A stretch of 64,000 bases of DNA, from positions 1-64,000 of the forward strand of contig NZ_BAGM01000096.1 of the NCBI RefSeq assembly GCF_000308855.1, given 5' to 3'. Under the pieces are notes generated by a model, which saw only the letters and a program-made list of their open reading frames with translations, was not told the DNA's origin and did not search any database. The translations under genes and the position numbers were made by a program. The DNA is from Nocardia veterana NBRC 100344. Lineage in GTDB: Bacteria; Actinomycetota; Actinomycetes; Mycobacteriales; Mycobacteriaceae. Below, one piece after another: positions 17,118-26,088 of this stretch (its first letter is position 1; every line of letters starts with the position of its first letter).

Positions 17118-18077
17118 ATGGCAGAAGTACTTGTGCTCGTCGAGCACGCCGAAGGTGCCCCGAAGAAGGTCACCACCGAACTCCTCACCGCCGCCCGCAC
17201 CCTGGGCACCCCGGCGGCCGTCGTGCTGGGTGCGCCCGGCACGGCTGACAAGCTGGCCGACGCCCTGACCGCTGCGGGCGCCGAGAAGATCTACGTCGCC
17301 GAGTCCGACGACGTCGAGGGCTACCTGGTCACCCCGAAGGTCGACGTGCTGGCCGGGCTGGTGGAGTCGGCGTCGCCGGCCGCCGTGCTGGTTGCCGCGT
17401 CCGCCGAGGGCAAGGAGGTGTCGGGTCGGCTGGCCGCCCGTATCGGTTCCGGCCTGCTGGTCGACGTCATCGGCGTCAACGCCGACGGCTCGGCCACCCA
17501 CTCCATCTTCGGTGGCGCGTTCACCGTCGACGCCAAGGCGACCGGCGACGTCCCGGTGATCTCGGTGCGCCCCGGCGCGATCGAGGCCGCTCCGCAGGCC
17601 GGCGCCGGCGAGAAGGTGACCGTCGAGGTTCCGGCTCAGGAAGAGGGCGTCACCAAGGTGACCTCGCGCGAGCCGGTCGTCGGTGGCGATCGTCCGGAGC
17701 TCACCGAGGCCACCATCGTGGTCTCCGGTGGCCGGGGTGTCGGCTCGGAGGACAACTTCCACAAGGTCGTCGAGCCGCTGGCCGACGCGCTGGGTGCCGC
17801 GGTCGGCGCCTCGCGTGCCGCCGTCGACTCGGGCTACTACCCGGGCCAGTTCCAGGTCGGCCAGACCGGTAAGACGGTCTCGCCGCAGCTGTACGTGGCC
17901 CTCGGCATCTCCGGTGCCATCCAGCACCGCGCGGGTATGCAGACCTCGAAGACCATCGTCGCCGTCAACAAGGACGAAGAGGCGCCGATCTTCGAGATCA
18001 GCGACTACGGCATCGTGGGCGACCTGTTCAATGTCGCCCCGCAGCTGACCGAGGCGGTCAAGGCCCACAAGGGCTGA
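17118..18077 (+). CDS. etfA: Electron transfer flavoprotein alpha subunit
   Basis: 319 residues, full length. The N-terminal half contacts EtfB ([12 protein letters not shown]...[28 protein letters not shown]). The C-terminal FAD domain contains [52 protein letters not shown] and the FAD signature [39 protein letters not shown] lies upstream of the ATG. It forms the soluble heterodimeric ETF of fatty-acid and amino-acid oxidation with EtfB. Transcription likely ends at the strong hairpin 20 bp downstream. Confidence 0.96.
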   Translation: MAEVLVLVEHAEGAPKKVTTELLTAARTLGTPAAVVLGAPGTADKLADALTAAGAEKIYVAESDDVEGYLVTPKVDVLAGLVESASPAAVLVAASAEGKEVSGRLAARIGSGLLVDVIGVNADGSATHSIFGGAFTVDAKATGDVPVISVRPGAIEAAPQAGAGEKVTVEVPAQEEGVTKVTSREPVVGGDRPELTEATIVVSGGRGVGSEDNFHKVVEPLADALGAAVGASRAAVDSGYYPGQFQVGQTGKTVSPQLYVALGISGAIQHRAGMQTSKTIVAVNKDEEAPIFEISDYGIVGDLFNVAPQLTEAVKAHKG

Positions 18078-18097
18078 TTCGGACCCCTGCAGGGAGT

Positions 18098-18133
18098 ACG
18101 GCCCGCCGGATCGGTTCCGATCCGGCGGGCCGT
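18098..18133 (+). terminator. Hairpin terminator after etfA
   Basis: A perfect 16-bp GC-rich stem (18098-18113 with 18118-18133) closes a GTTC loop 20 bp beyond the etfA stop. There is no U-tract, which is common for actinobacterial terminators. It could also serve the convergent DUF1707 gene. Confidence 0.8.
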
Positions 18134-18168
18134 CTGCGCATCGGCGTGCGTCCGCGGTGCAGGCCCGA

Positions 18169-18597
18169 TCAGCGACGCCGGTCCTCGTCGCGGCGCGACG
18201 ACTTCTCCGGCGGCCGTCCGGTGATCACGCCGATGGCGGTCGGGATGCACAGCGCGATCCCCCACGGCACCGCCACCCAGAAGGGCCAGAAGTACCCGGC
18301 CCCGGTGGCCGCCCAGATCACCAGGCACAGCACATTCACGAACACCCACGGCGTCCACATGATCAGTACCCAGGGCGGTACCGTCCGGCTGCGCGGCGCC
18401 CGCTGTCGCTCCGCGTGGACGGCGGGTAGGTCCGACAGGATCGGCGCGAGCTCTCCGTAGGTGCGTGCGGCGTATACCTGCTGAACGCGGTCGTCGAATT
18501 CGGCCAGGTTCAGCCGGCCCTCGTTCATCGCCGAGCGCAGTTGTTCGACGATCTTCTCGCGGTCCGCGTCCGAGGCCCGCACGTGCTCGTTTCCCAC
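18169..18597 (-). CDS. DUF1707 (SHOCT-like) domain small membrane protein
   Basis: 142 residues. The N-terminal DUF1707 domain is clear (HVRASDADREKIVEQLRSAMNEGRLNLAEFDDRVQQVYAARTYGELAPILSDLP). Two hydrophobic helices follow (VLIMWTPWVFVNVLCLVIWA and FWPFWVAVPWGIALCIPTAIGVI), ending in a very basic tail (RRDEDRRR). The function is unknown; such proteins are thought to act in envelope or regulatory contexts. The start is a GTG without a strong ribosome binding site and may be leaderless. It is convergent with etfA. Confidence 0.85.
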   Translation of the reverse strand: MGNEHVRASDADREKIVEQLRSAMNEGRLNLAEFDDRVQQVYAARTYGELAPILSDLPAVHAERQRAPRSRTVPPWVLIMWTPWVFVNVLCLVIWAATGAGYFWPFWVAVPWGIALCIPTAIGVITGRPPEKSSRRDEDRRR

Positions 18598-18713
18598 GGG
18601 CCAAGCCTAGAACGCGACGCCGCCGGGCGCTGGCGGAACCATCGGCTCCGAAACCGAAGCCGCACGCGACAATCCGCTTGCCCCTCCCCACCGGCATATC
18701 GCAGGCTGAGCGC

Positions 18714-19760
18714 ATGCCGACCCACCCCGCTCCGCTCGCTCTGCCACCCGAGGTGGTCACCACCGTCAGCACGGCCTTCGGCGCACGTGGGCGGGCTTGG
18801 CTGCGCGACCTGCCCGCCCTGGTCGAGGAACGCTGCGCGCACTGGCAACTGGAACCGATCGGCGCCCCGTTCGGCGGAGGCACCCACTCCTATGCCGCGC
18901 CGGTGCGCCGCGCCGACGATTCGGTCGCGGTACTGAAGATTCCGATCGTCGACGAGGAGAACGCCGGCGAGGCGAGCGGGCTGTTCTGTTACGACGGCGA
19001 CGGTGCGGTCCGCCTCTACGACTACGACCCGGCGAGCGGGTCGATGCTGCTGGAATGGGCGCGGCCGGGCACGCCTCTGTTGCAGCAGCCCGGTTTTCCC
19101 AGCCTCGAGGGCTTACCCGAACATTCGGACAAGGTGGACGCGGCCTGCCGACTGTACCGGCGACTGCGCCGCGAACCGCTTCCCCTGCCCGCCGGATTTC
19201 CGGAATTTCCCCGTGTCGCCGCGATTTTGGCCGACTGGTCGGTTCGCTTCGGCAGTCCGGAACCCGGGTTGACGCGAGCCGTTCCGACCGGTCTGCTGGA
19301 ACGTGCCATTCACCACTGTGCCGAACTGACACGGCATCCGGGGCCGCCGGTGATCGTGAATCGCGACACCCACTTGGGCAATATCGTTGCGGCCGAACGG
19401 GAACCGTGGTTGCTGATCGATCCGAAACCGTATCTGGGCGAGGCCGCATTCGATATCGGTTTCCTGATCACGATTCGGATTCAGCGATTCCCCACGGCCG
19501 CCCACGCGGAACGAATGGTGACCTCCACCGCGACCGCCACCGGCGTCGATCCCGACCGCGCGCACGCCTGGGCGTTCCTGCGCACGATGGAGGAAATCGC
19601 CTGGGCCGTCACCGATGACGAGCCCGACGACCTGCGCTTACACCTCGCCGTCGCCACCGCACTGGCGGCCGCGGCGGGCCCGTCGGCACCGGAGGCTCCA
19701 CCCGTGCGGCCTCCCGGATTCCGAAACAGCCACGCTGAACATTTTCCTACCCAACCGTAG
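18714..19760 (+). CDS. Aminoglycoside/streptomycin phosphotransferase family protein
   Basis: 348 residues of the APH(6)/hydroxyurea kinase-like group. The nucleotide-binding lobe includes IGAPFGGGTHSYAAPV and the Lys in VAVLKIPI. The catalytic loop reads VIVNRDTHLGNIV, keeping the Asp and the Asn but replacing the usual first His with Asn. The metal-binding Asp lies in LLIDPKPYLGEAAFDIGF. It phosphorylates a small hydroxyl-bearing compound. Members can confer streptomycin resistance, but many are housekeeping or unknown. ATG 18714 is taken, with GCTGAG upstream as a weak ribosome binding site. No resistance phenotype can be inferred from sequence alone. Confidence 0.8.
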   Translation: MPTHPAPLALPPEVVTTVSTAFGARGRAWLRDLPALVEERCAHWQLEPIGAPFGGGTHSYAAPVRRADDSVAVLKIPIVDEENAGEASGLFCYDGDGAVRLYDYDPASGSMLLEWARPGTPLLQQPGFPSLEGLPEHSDKVDAACRLYRRLRREPLPLPAGFPEFPRVAAILADWSVRFGSPEPGLTRAVPTGLLERAIHHCAELTRHPGPPVIVNRDTHLGNIVAAEREPWLLIDPKPYLGEAAFDIGFLITIRIQRFPTAAHAERMVTSTATATGVDPDRAHAWAFLRTMEEIAWAVTDDEPDDLRLHLAVATALAAAAGPSAPEAPPVRPPGFRNSHAEHFPTQP

Positions 19761-20023
19761 ATAACGAATCGGTCGCTGCCACCCGGAATTGCTGCTATGT
19801 TTGCTGTCGTCGGGTGCTGGGGCCGATCGGGATCCTCGACCGGCAGGTAGATGATGAATTCGCCTGTCCGGTAAGCGCTTCGAGGTCCCATTCAGGTTAG
19901 GTGCAGTAACATCCTGCCTGCCGCGTTCCCGCCGTCCGACCTGAGTGATATCGGCCGTGCGGACTCGCGGTCGTCGAGTAGGGAAGGACGAAGCGGCCGG
20001 GATATCCGGCACCGAGGGAACTG

Positions 20024-21499
20024 ATGAATCAAGCTACCGCCGTGACTCTTTCGTGGATCCTCGCCGCCATTCTGATACTGACGATTGCGGGAGCCGTCTA
20101 CGCCGCCTATTACGCGTCGCAGCAACGTGCCCGCGCTCGCAGAGCTGAGGCGGAGTTACGCGCCCACGAGGACGAGCTCGAACATTTCACGAGCACCACA
20201 ATGGGTTTGGTGGCCGATTCGGTGCGGCGCGCCGAATCGACGGTCGAACTGCCCGCCATCGACCGTGGCGGCTCCCGCTTCGCCCAACTGCTGCAGCGGC
20301 TGACCGAACGCTACGCCGACGATCTGCACCGGGTGGCGGCCGAAACCCATGAGCGCACCACCCAGGAACTCGAATACGAGAAGCAGCAGGCGATCTCCGC
20401 CACCGAGGCCAGCGTGCGTGAGCAGGTCGAGAACGCCTCTCGCGAGGCGACCAGCGCGGCCGTGCGCGCCTTCGGCACCTCGGTCGTCAGCCTGGGCGCC
20501 GACGTCAGCCAGGTGGTCAGTGCCGCACTGCGGGAACATCGCGGCGACGACGTCTACGAAACGCTGATCCGGATCGACCACAGCGTGCAGCAGATGATCC
20601 GCCAGGCGCAGTCGTACGTGATCGTCTGTGGCGGTCTGCCCGGACGCCGCTGGCCGCAGCAGTCGCTGACAGACATCGTCGGCGGCGCGATCGGCCGCGT
20701 GCGCGACTTCACCCGGGTGCGGCCGCAGCAGCTCGACCGGGTCGTGATCAGCCGTGCGGTCGAGCCGCTGGTGCACACCCTGGCCACCCTGCTGGACAAC
20801 GCGTTGCGCTACTCGCCGCCCACCTCGTTCGTCGATGTCACCTTCCAGGAAGGCCACCACGGCCTGACCGTGATCGTCGACGACGCGGGCGTCCGGATGA
20901 ACCCCGAACAGATGGAGGAGGCCCGACAGGTCCTCGCCGGTGAACGCACCGTGGACATCCACCAGCTGGGCCCCACCCCGCGCGTCGGTTTCCCTGGTAT
21001 CGCCGCCCTGGCGCGCCGCTACGGCTTCACCGTCTACATCGACGGACCGAACATCTACGGCGGTATGCGAGCAATGGTCTATGTGCCGGAAGGACTGCTG
21101 GCCGCCCGGCCCGAGGCCATCGACACCGCCATCGCCCCGCCGTTGTCCGCCCCGGCCGAAATCCCCGCGGCCCCGGCGGTCGCGACCAGTGCGGTCGCGA
21201 ACAATATCGATATTCCCGCCGCGGTGAGCATCTCCTCGGCGGCCTCCGGCTCGGTCGCCGAGCCGACCCCCCTGCCCGCCGCTGATCCGACACCGACCGG
21301 CCAGTCCTCGACGGTGCACGAGATCACCCCCGGCGGTCTGCCGCGCCGGCGTCGCCGCAGCGTGGCCGTGCCCGCCTCCGCTCGCGGGCCCCGCACCGAT
21401 ACCGGTCTCCCCCGCGTCGATATCGCCGAAGCCTGGCAGACCGGTTCCACCAGCGGACGTGCAGCCGCACATGACAACTCCGAAGGGATGACATCCTGA
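20024..21499 (+). CDS. Conservon sensor protein, membrane histidine-kinase-like ATPase (CvnA type)
   Basis: 491 residues. An N-terminal membrane helix (LSWILAAILILTIAGAVYAAYYA) is followed by a coiled coil (RARARRAEAELRAHEDELEHF). A dimerisation-like region and a GHKL ATPase domain come next (HTLATLLDNALRYSPPTSFVDVTF; GLTVIVDDAGVRM; GFPGIAALARRYGFTVYI). The C-terminal 140 residues are Pro/Ala-rich, typical of conservon CvnA proteins. No clear phospho-acceptor His motif is visible. GAGGGAAC precedes the ATG. The 263 bp upstream (19761-20023) holds its promoter region and nothing else recognised. It heads the cvnABCD unit. Confidence 0.88.
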   Translation: MNQATAVTLSWILAAILILTIAGAVYAAYYASQQRARARRAEAELRAHEDELEHFTSTTMGLVADSVRRAESTVELPAIDRGGSRFAQLLQRLTERYADDLHRVAAETHERTTQELEYEKQQAISATEASVREQVENASREATSAAVRAFGTSVVSLGADVSQVVSAALREHRGDDVYETLIRIDHSVQQMIRQAQSYVIVCGGLPGRRWPQQSLTDIVGGAIGRVRDFTRVRPQQLDRVVISRAVEPLVHTLATLLDNALRYSPPTSFVDVTFQEGHHGLTVIVDDAGVRMNPEQMEEARQVLAGERTVDIHQLGPTPRVGFPGIAALARRYGFTVYIDGPNIYGGMRAMVYVPEGLLAARPEAIDTAIAPPLSAPAEIPAAPAVATSAVANNIDIPAAVSISSAASGSVAEPTPLPAADPTPTGQSSTVHEITPGGLPRRRRRSVAVPASARGPRTDTGLPRVDIAEAWQTGSTSGRAAAHDNSEGMTS

Positions 21500-21927
21500 T
21501 GGCCACACCCGGCACCACTGTGACCGACAGCGACAACAAGCTGTCGTGGATGCTCGAGGACCTCACAGTTCCCGGCGTCCGCTTCGCCGTACTACTGTCC
21601 GAGGACGGCCTGCGCATCGCCCACGTCGGCGCCATCACGCTGGACGATGCCGAGCGGTTCGCCGCCGCAGCGTCCGGACTCAGATCCTTGGGTAAGGCGC
21701 TGAGCGAATTCTGTGGCGGCGCGAATACGGTGCGCCAGAACATGACCGAGTACGACGAGGGCATGATCTTCATCACCGCAGCCGGTGAGGGCGCGCTGAT
21801 CGGCGTGTCCACCATGCCCGATGTCGATGTCAGCATGGTCGCGCACCGGATGAACGAACTCGCCGTCCGAGTGGGCCGTGAACTCGGCAGCCTGCCCCGC
21901 CACAGGCCCGGTAGCGATCGGGCATGA
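21499..21927 (+). CDS. Roadblock/LC7 domain protein (CvnB type)
   Basis: 142 residues forming a single roadblock/LC7 fold (LSWMLEDLTVPGVRFAVLLSEDGLRIAHVGAITLDDAERFAAAASGLRSLG...GMIFITAAGEGALIGVSTMPDVDVSMVAHRMNELAVRVGREL). In conservons it acts with the small GTPase as an MglB-like regulator. Its ATG overlaps the CvnA stop by one nucleotide (TGATG) and its own stop overlaps the next ATG by four, so the four genes are translationally coupled. Confidence 0.92.
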   Translation: MATPGTTVTDSDNKLSWMLEDLTVPGVRFAVLLSEDGLRIAHVGAITLDDAERFAAAASGLRSLGKALSEFCGGANTVRQNMTEYDEGMIFITAAGEGALIGVSTMPDVDVSMVAHRMNELAVRVGRELGSLPRHRPGSDRA

Positions 21928-22274
21928 GCACGCACCGGCGCGATCCCGATCTGGTCCGTGCCTATGTGCGCACGGGTGGCCGCACCCGTGCGTCCCGCTC
22001 GGTCAACTTGGTGACACTTGTTGTGGCAGCCCAGGATCCGACGCCCGGTGCGAGTCCGGACGCGCGCCGGGTTTTGAGTGTCTGCAGCCGGCACGCTGCA
22101 CTGTCGCTCGCCGAAGTGGCCGCATATCTCGACCTGCCGCCCTCGGTAGTGAAGATCGTGGTATCGGATCTCCTCGACAGCGGCCATCTGGTCAACCCGA
22201 CCCCGGTGGACAATGTGCCGGAGGTCGCCCTGCTCGAGGAGGTACTGAATGGGCTCCGCGCTCTCGCCGTCTGA
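21924..22274 (+). CDS. DUF742 protein (CvnC type)
   Basis: 116 residues matching DUF742: DLVRAYVRTGGRTRASRSVNLVTLV near the N-terminus, then a winged-helix-like part (LSVCSRHAALSLAEVAAYLDLPPSVVKIVVSDLLDSGHLV). DUF742 proteins are the invariant third gene of conservons and may contact the sensor or GTPase. The gene overlaps roadblock by 4 nt and CvnD by 26 nt. Confidence 0.92.
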   Translation: MSTHRRDPDLVRAYVRTGGRTRASRSVNLVTLVVAAQDPTPGASPDARRVLSVCSRHAALSLAEVAAYLDLPPSVVKIVVSDLLDSGHLVNPTPVDNVPEVALLEEVLNGLRALAV

Positions 22275-22896
22275 GCGCCCGACCGCCCTGTCCGAACGAC
22301 CCGCCCCCGTGACCGAACGAACGGTCGACTATGTCCCCGAAACGGTCACGCGGTCGGTAAAGCTGTTGGTAGCAGGTAATTTCGGCGTCGGTAAGACCAC
22401 GTTCGTCAGCAGTGTGTCCGAGATCCGGCCGCTGCGCACCGAGGAGACCATCACCGAGGCCAGCGTCGGTGTCGACGATATGGCCGGCCTCCCCGGTAAA
22501 CAGACCACTACGGTCGCCATGGATTTCGGGCGTATCACGCTCAATCCGCAACTGGCGCTGTATCTGTTCGGCACCCCGGGCCAGCGCCGCTTCCTGCCAC
22601 TGTGGGAGGAATTGGCGAACGGTGCGCTCGGTGCGCTCGTCCTGGTCGACACCCGGCGGATCGAGAAGGCCGACGAGGTGCTCTCGATCCTCGAGGAACG
22701 CGGCGTGCCGTATTCGGTGGCGATCAACGAATTCGACGGCGCACAGCGCTTCCCGCTCAGCGAGATCCGCGACGCCCTCGATCTCGAGCCGGGCACCCCG
22801 TTGACCGCGTTGGACGCGCGCGACCGCGGCACCTGCCTCCGCTCGCTGATCACGCTCGTCGAATTCCTGTTCCACCGGCTGGAATCCAGAGGCTGA
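22249..22896 (+). CDS. Conservon small GTPase (CvnD type)
   Basis: 215 residues. G1/P-loop GNFGVGKTTFV (about 44-53), a switch region with TTTVAMDFGRI, the G3-like FGTPGQRRF (about 103-111), NEFD in place of the usual NKxD, and VTLVEFLFHRL at the end. It belongs to the MglA-like GTPase group controlled by roadblock proteins. The gene begins inside the end of DUF742. A hairpin terminator follows 13 bp after its stop, closing the operon. Confidence 0.92.
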   Translation: MGSALSPSERPTALSERPAPVTERTVDYVPETVTRSVKLLVAGNFGVGKTTFVSSVSEIRPLRTEETITEASVGVDDMAGLPGKQTTTVAMDFGRITLNPQLALYLFGTPGQRRFLPLWEELANGALGALVLVDTRRIEKADEVLSILEERGVPYSVAINEFDGAQRFPLSEIRDALDLEPGTPLTALDARDRGTCLRSLITLVEFLFHRLESRG

Positions 22897-22909
22897 GATC
22901 CGACGGATC

Positions 22910-22944
22910 GCAGAACGCCGCACCTGTCGAGTGCGGCGTTCTGC
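22910..22944 (+). terminator. Hairpin terminator of the conservon operon
   Basis: A 14-bp perfect stem (22910-22923 with 22931-22944) with a 7-nt loop lies 13 bp beyond the GTPase stop. It is also downstream of the convergent LysR gene (stop at 22960), so it may act in both directions. Confidence 0.8.
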
Positions 22945-22959
22945 GTATTCGGACCTCGG

Positions 22960-23817
22960 TCATGCGCTGTGGAGCGCCGCGAGAAGGGTCACCAGGATGG
23001 GCGAGCGGCGGATATCGCTGCGCAGTACCGCCGAGACCGGGATGCGCAATGGTCGGCCCGCCAAGGTCAACGTCGCGATGCCCTCGGTCGCACTGTCGGC
23101 GTAGAGAATGGTCCAGGCATCGGGACGGTTGATCAGTTCCATCGTCGCGGTGTGATCCGGCGGGATGGGCGGACCGTAACTCGGGCGGGTGGGCAGTTCG
23201 GCGAAGGCGTGCCGGACGACATTGTGCAACAGCACCTGTTCCGTCTCCGGTGGGAGGAGCAGCGGGTATTTCCCCAACTCCGGGAGTTTCACATCGGTCC
23301 GGCCGGCCAGCGGGTGGGCGGTCGAGGTGGCGATGACGAGGTCCTCCACCCACAGCTGCTCGACCGTCAGACCGGGCTGTTCGACACTGCCTCGGATGAG
23401 AGCAAGATCACAGTCGCCATCGGCGACCGCCGCGATGCGCTGCCGGAAAGGCTTGATGACGAACTCGATTTCGGCACCCGGATGCGCTTCGCGTGCTCCG
23501 GCGATCGCCGAGAGCGATCTTGTTGCGAAGGACATATTCGCCGCCAAGCGAATTCGCGGCCCGGAGTCGCGAACAGCTGCGCGAATAGCGGATTCGAGGC
23601 TCAGCATTTGTTTCGCAAGAGGAAGTAGCCGAGCAGTTGCCTCGGTCGGCACGACCGAGCGCGTCGAGCGCTCGAACAGCTGCACACCAAGATCATGCTC
23701 GAGTCTCGCGATTTGATGACTGATAGCCGATTGCGATATGAAGCACCGAGTAGCCGCCCGGCTGAAGCTCAATTCCTCACAGACCGCGACGAAGTACGTG
23801 AGCTGCCGCAGTTCCAT
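22960..23817 (-). CDS. LysR-family transcriptional regulator
   Basis: 285 residues. A classical LTTR helix-turn-helix lies at the N-terminus (MELRQLTYFVAVCEELSFSRAATRCFISQSAISHQIARLEHDLGVQLFERSTRSVVPTEA), followed by a periplasmic-binding-like effector domain (IRLAANMSFATRSL, DLALIRGSVEQPGL). ATG 23817 has GGAG 6 nt upstream and is preferred to ATG 23829. It is divergent from the NADH dehydrogenase gene, its most likely target. The effector is unknown. Confidence 0.92.
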   Translation of the reverse strand: MELRQLTYFVAVCEELSFSRAATRCFISQSAISHQIARLEHDLGVQLFERSTRSVVPTEATARLLPLAKQMLSLESAIRAAVRDSGPRIRLAANMSFATRSLSAIAGAREAHPGAEIEFVIKPFRQRIAAVADGDCDLALIRGSVEQPGLTVEQLWVEDLVIATSTAHPLAGRTDVKLPELGKYPLLLPPETEQVLLHNVVRHAFAELPTRPSYGPPIPPDHTATMELINRPDAWTILYADSATEGIATLTLAGRPLRIPVSAVLRSDIRRSPILVTLLAALHSA

Positions 23818-23844
23818 CACGATCTCCATTCATGAGCGATCTAG

Positions 23845-23864
23845 ATAAGAGTCATCAATATTAT
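23845..23864. promoter_or_regulatory. Possible LysR operator (ATAA-N12-TTAT dyad)
   Basis: ATAA at 23845-23848 and TTAT at 23861-23864 form a dyad in an unusually A/T-rich patch. It lies between the divergent LysR and NDH-2 genes, where a T-N11-A type LTTR box is expected. Confidence 0.3.
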
Positions 23865-23928
23865 GCGCCCTGACCCCTGGAACATCCAGCCAATGAATCG
23901 CGGTTAGTAATGACAGAAGGAGGCTGTC

Positions 23929-25221
23929 ATGCAACACGTGGATGCGGGAATCGAAACCACCGATGTGGTCATCGTGGGTTCGGGGTTCGGCGGGCTCGCC
24001 GCCGCGAAGCAGCTCAGCAAATCGGGGGTCGACTACGTTCTCATCTCCGCCACGCCGGAACATCTGTTCCAACCGCTGCTCTATCAGGTAGCGACGGGTG
24101 TGCTCCCGTCCACCGACATCGCCCCGCCGATCGCGCAGATCCTGCGCCGGCACAAGGGCGCTGATGTGCGCCTGGGCAAGGTCGTCGACATCGACGCCGA
24201 CGCGGCGGTACTCACCTACGAGACCGAGCAGGGACCGCGCAAGATTCGCTACGGATCGCTGATCGCGGCGACCGGCGCCACCCAGTCCTATTTCGGCCGC
24301 GACGATTTCGCGGAGAAGACATTCTCGCTCAAGACCATCGAAGACGCGAAGCTGCTGCGCGCGCAGATCGAGCGGGTCTTCGCCGAAGCGGCCAAGGCGG
24401 ACCGCGAAACCCGCGAGCGCCTGCTGAGCTTCGTCGTCGTCGGCGCCGGCCCCACCGGGGTGGAAGTCGCGGGCCAGCTCAAGGAGCTCGCGAAACGGCA
24501 TTACCACCAGGAGATTTCGGTCACCCTGGTCGAGGGCGCCGGTGCGGTGCTGCCGCCGTTCGGGGGCAGCCTGTCGGAGTACGCACGGAAGTCGTTGACC
24601 CGCAACGGCGTCGAGGTATTGCTCGACACCTTCGTCACCGATATCGAACCCGGCAAGGTGACGGTCAAGACCAAGGACGGAGTCGAGCGCGGTATCGGCG
24701 CCGAAACCGTGGTGTGGTCGGCGGGTGTGGCGGCCGGTGGTTTCGCGAAGCTGCTGGCCGAGGCGACGGGCTGTGAAACCGACCGCGCCGGGCGACTGCT
24801 CATCAACCCCGACTGCACGGTCGGCGGACATGCCGACATCTACGCCATCGGCGATATGACCTCGCTGAACGGCTACCCCGGCCAGTCGCCGACGGCCATG
24901 CAGGAGGGCCGCCACGTCGCCGACATCATCCGCCGCAAGAAGCCGGCCGGCACCCCGTTCGTGTACTGGGACAAGGGATCGATGGCGGTGATCAGCCGGT
25001 TCAGCGCGGTCACCAAGCTCAACGACCGGATCAAGTTCACCGGCACCATCGCCTGGGCTACCTGGCTTGCCGTGCACCTGTTCTACCTGGTCGGCTTCCG
25101 CAACCGCTTCGTCGCGGTGCTGTCCTGGCTGGTCGCCTTCGTCGGCACCGGCCGCCCGGGCTTCGACGAAACCGATACGCCCGCCCGCACCGAGGCCCCG
25201 CGCGACCGACAAGCCGCCTAG
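23929..25221 (+). CDS. ndh: Type II NADH:quinone oxidoreductase (NDH-2)
   Basis: 430 residues. The FAD-binding GxGxxG lies in VVIVGSGFGGLAAAKQL (about 13-29). The NDH-2 signature HLFQPLLYQVATGVL is present, and the NADH-binding GxGxxG lies in FVVVGAGPTGVEVAGQL (about 168-184). The second FAD contact is DIYAIGDMTSLNGYPGQSPTAMQEGRH. C-terminal amphipathic/hydrophobic helices (ATWLAVHLFYLVGFRNRFVAVLSWLVAFV) attach it to the membrane. It oxidises NADH and reduces menaquinone without proton pumping. AAGGAGG precedes the ATG. It probably answers to the divergent LysR regulator. Confidence 0.93.
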   Translation: MQHVDAGIETTDVVIVGSGFGGLAAAKQLSKSGVDYVLISATPEHLFQPLLYQVATGVLPSTDIAPPIAQILRRHKGADVRLGKVVDIDADAAVLTYETEQGPRKIRYGSLIAATGATQSYFGRDDFAEKTFSLKTIEDAKLLRAQIERVFAEAAKADRETRERLLSFVVVGAGPTGVEVAGQLKELAKRHYHQEISVTLVEGAGAVLPPFGGSLSEYARKSLTRNGVEVLLDTFVTDIEPGKVTVKTKDGVERGIGAETVVWSAGVAAGGFAKLLAEATGCETDRAGRLLINPDCTVGGHADIYAIGDMTSLNGYPGQSPTAMQEGRHVADIIRRKKPAGTPFVYWDKGSMAVISRFSAVTKLNDRIKFTGTIAWATWLAVHLFYLVGFRNRFVAVLSWLVAFVGTGRPGFDETDTPARTEAPRDRQAA

Positions 25222-25288
25222 CGGAGAAGCCATCGGCGGCGCTGACGCCCTGCGACAGCGTCGCCGTACCGGTCATCCCGGAGCGAGG

Positions 25289-25993
25289 TCAGGCCGCTCG
25301 CTCCACCTCGGCGTCCGTCGTCGCCATGGCGAACAGCTCCTCGGCCAGGACGTCCGGATGCACCCGCTGCACCGCGCCGGGCTCGACCGAGGCGAAATGG
25401 CCGGAGTCGAACAGCTTTTGGGCCGCGCTGTGTTCGATCAGCCGAGTGATCAACAGTGCCCCGACGCGGACGCCCCGAGGACGAACCTGCTGGTCGATCG
25501 CGTGCAGATAGTTCAGCATGGCCGATTGCGGGACGCTGGAGCTGGCCAGCGCCGCGGCGGGCTCGCGGACCGCACCGCCCTGGGCGATGAGTATCGCGCC
25601 GGTTCCGCGCCCGATCATCGGCGGTAGCAGGGCATGCGTGATCCGCACGGGGGTGGTCAAATTGATCGGCAGCCAGCTGCGCAGGGTGTCCGCATCGAGC
25701 GACAGCGCGTCGACCGGCAGCCTGCTGACATCGCCGGGGCTGTAGACGACCACATCCGGAACACCGTGTACCGCCTGTAGTTCGGTCAGCGCGCGGTCGA
25801 TGTGGTCGTCCGCGGTGAGATCGGCGAGCAGTGCATCCGCCTCGATCCGTTCCGCTGTCAGTCGCGTGCGCAGTCGTTCGAGGGTGTCGGCATTGCGCGC
25901 GATCAGCGACACCGAGTAGCCCGCGCGGCCGAAGCGCAGCGCGGCCGACAAGCCGAGCGCCGGACCCGCGCCGAACACAGCCAGATGGGGCAT
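25289..25993 (-). CDS. Short-chain dehydrogenase/reductase
   Basis: 234 residues. The N-terminal nucleotide-binding motif is LAVFGAGPALGLSAALRFGRAGYSV, and the adenine-side motif LLADLTADD comes next. The substrate region VVVYSPGDV replaces the usual NAG motif. The canonical Ser-Tyr-x3-Lys catalytic set is not obvious (SSSVPQSAMLNYLHAID), so it is an atypical SDR and may not be a standard reductase. GGGAGG lies upstream of the ATG. It is divergent from a TetR gene across a palindrome, suggesting a repressor-target pair. Confidence 0.78.
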   Translation of the reverse strand: MPHLAVFGAGPALGLSAALRFGRAGYSVSLIARNADTLERLRTRLTAERIEADALLADLTADDHIDRALTELQAVHGVPDVVVYSPGDVSRLPVDALSLDADTLRSWLPINLTTPVRITHALLPPMIGRGTGAILIAQGGAVREPAAALASSSVPQSAMLNYLHAIDQQVRPRGVRVGALLITRLIEHSAAQKLFDSGHFASVEPGAVQRVHPDVLAEELFAMATTDAEVERAA

Positions 25994-26019
25994 GACCAGA
26001 CCTCCCTAAGTCGAGTATC

Positions 26020-26035
26020 CGCTCAATTTTGAGCG
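26020..26035. promoter_or_regulatory. Operator-like palindrome between SDR and TetR genes
   Basis: CGCTCAA and TTGAGCG arms are separated by TT. The dyad lies 27 bp from the SDR start and 54 bp from the TetR start, and its size suits a TetR dimer. Related fragments CTCAAGTT and TTCAACTTG follow toward the TetR gene. Confidence 0.5.
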
Positions 26036-26088
26036 CCCCCTCAAGTTAGTGGAAGTCGAGTGGGTGTTCAACTTGTTAGGCTGAGTTC

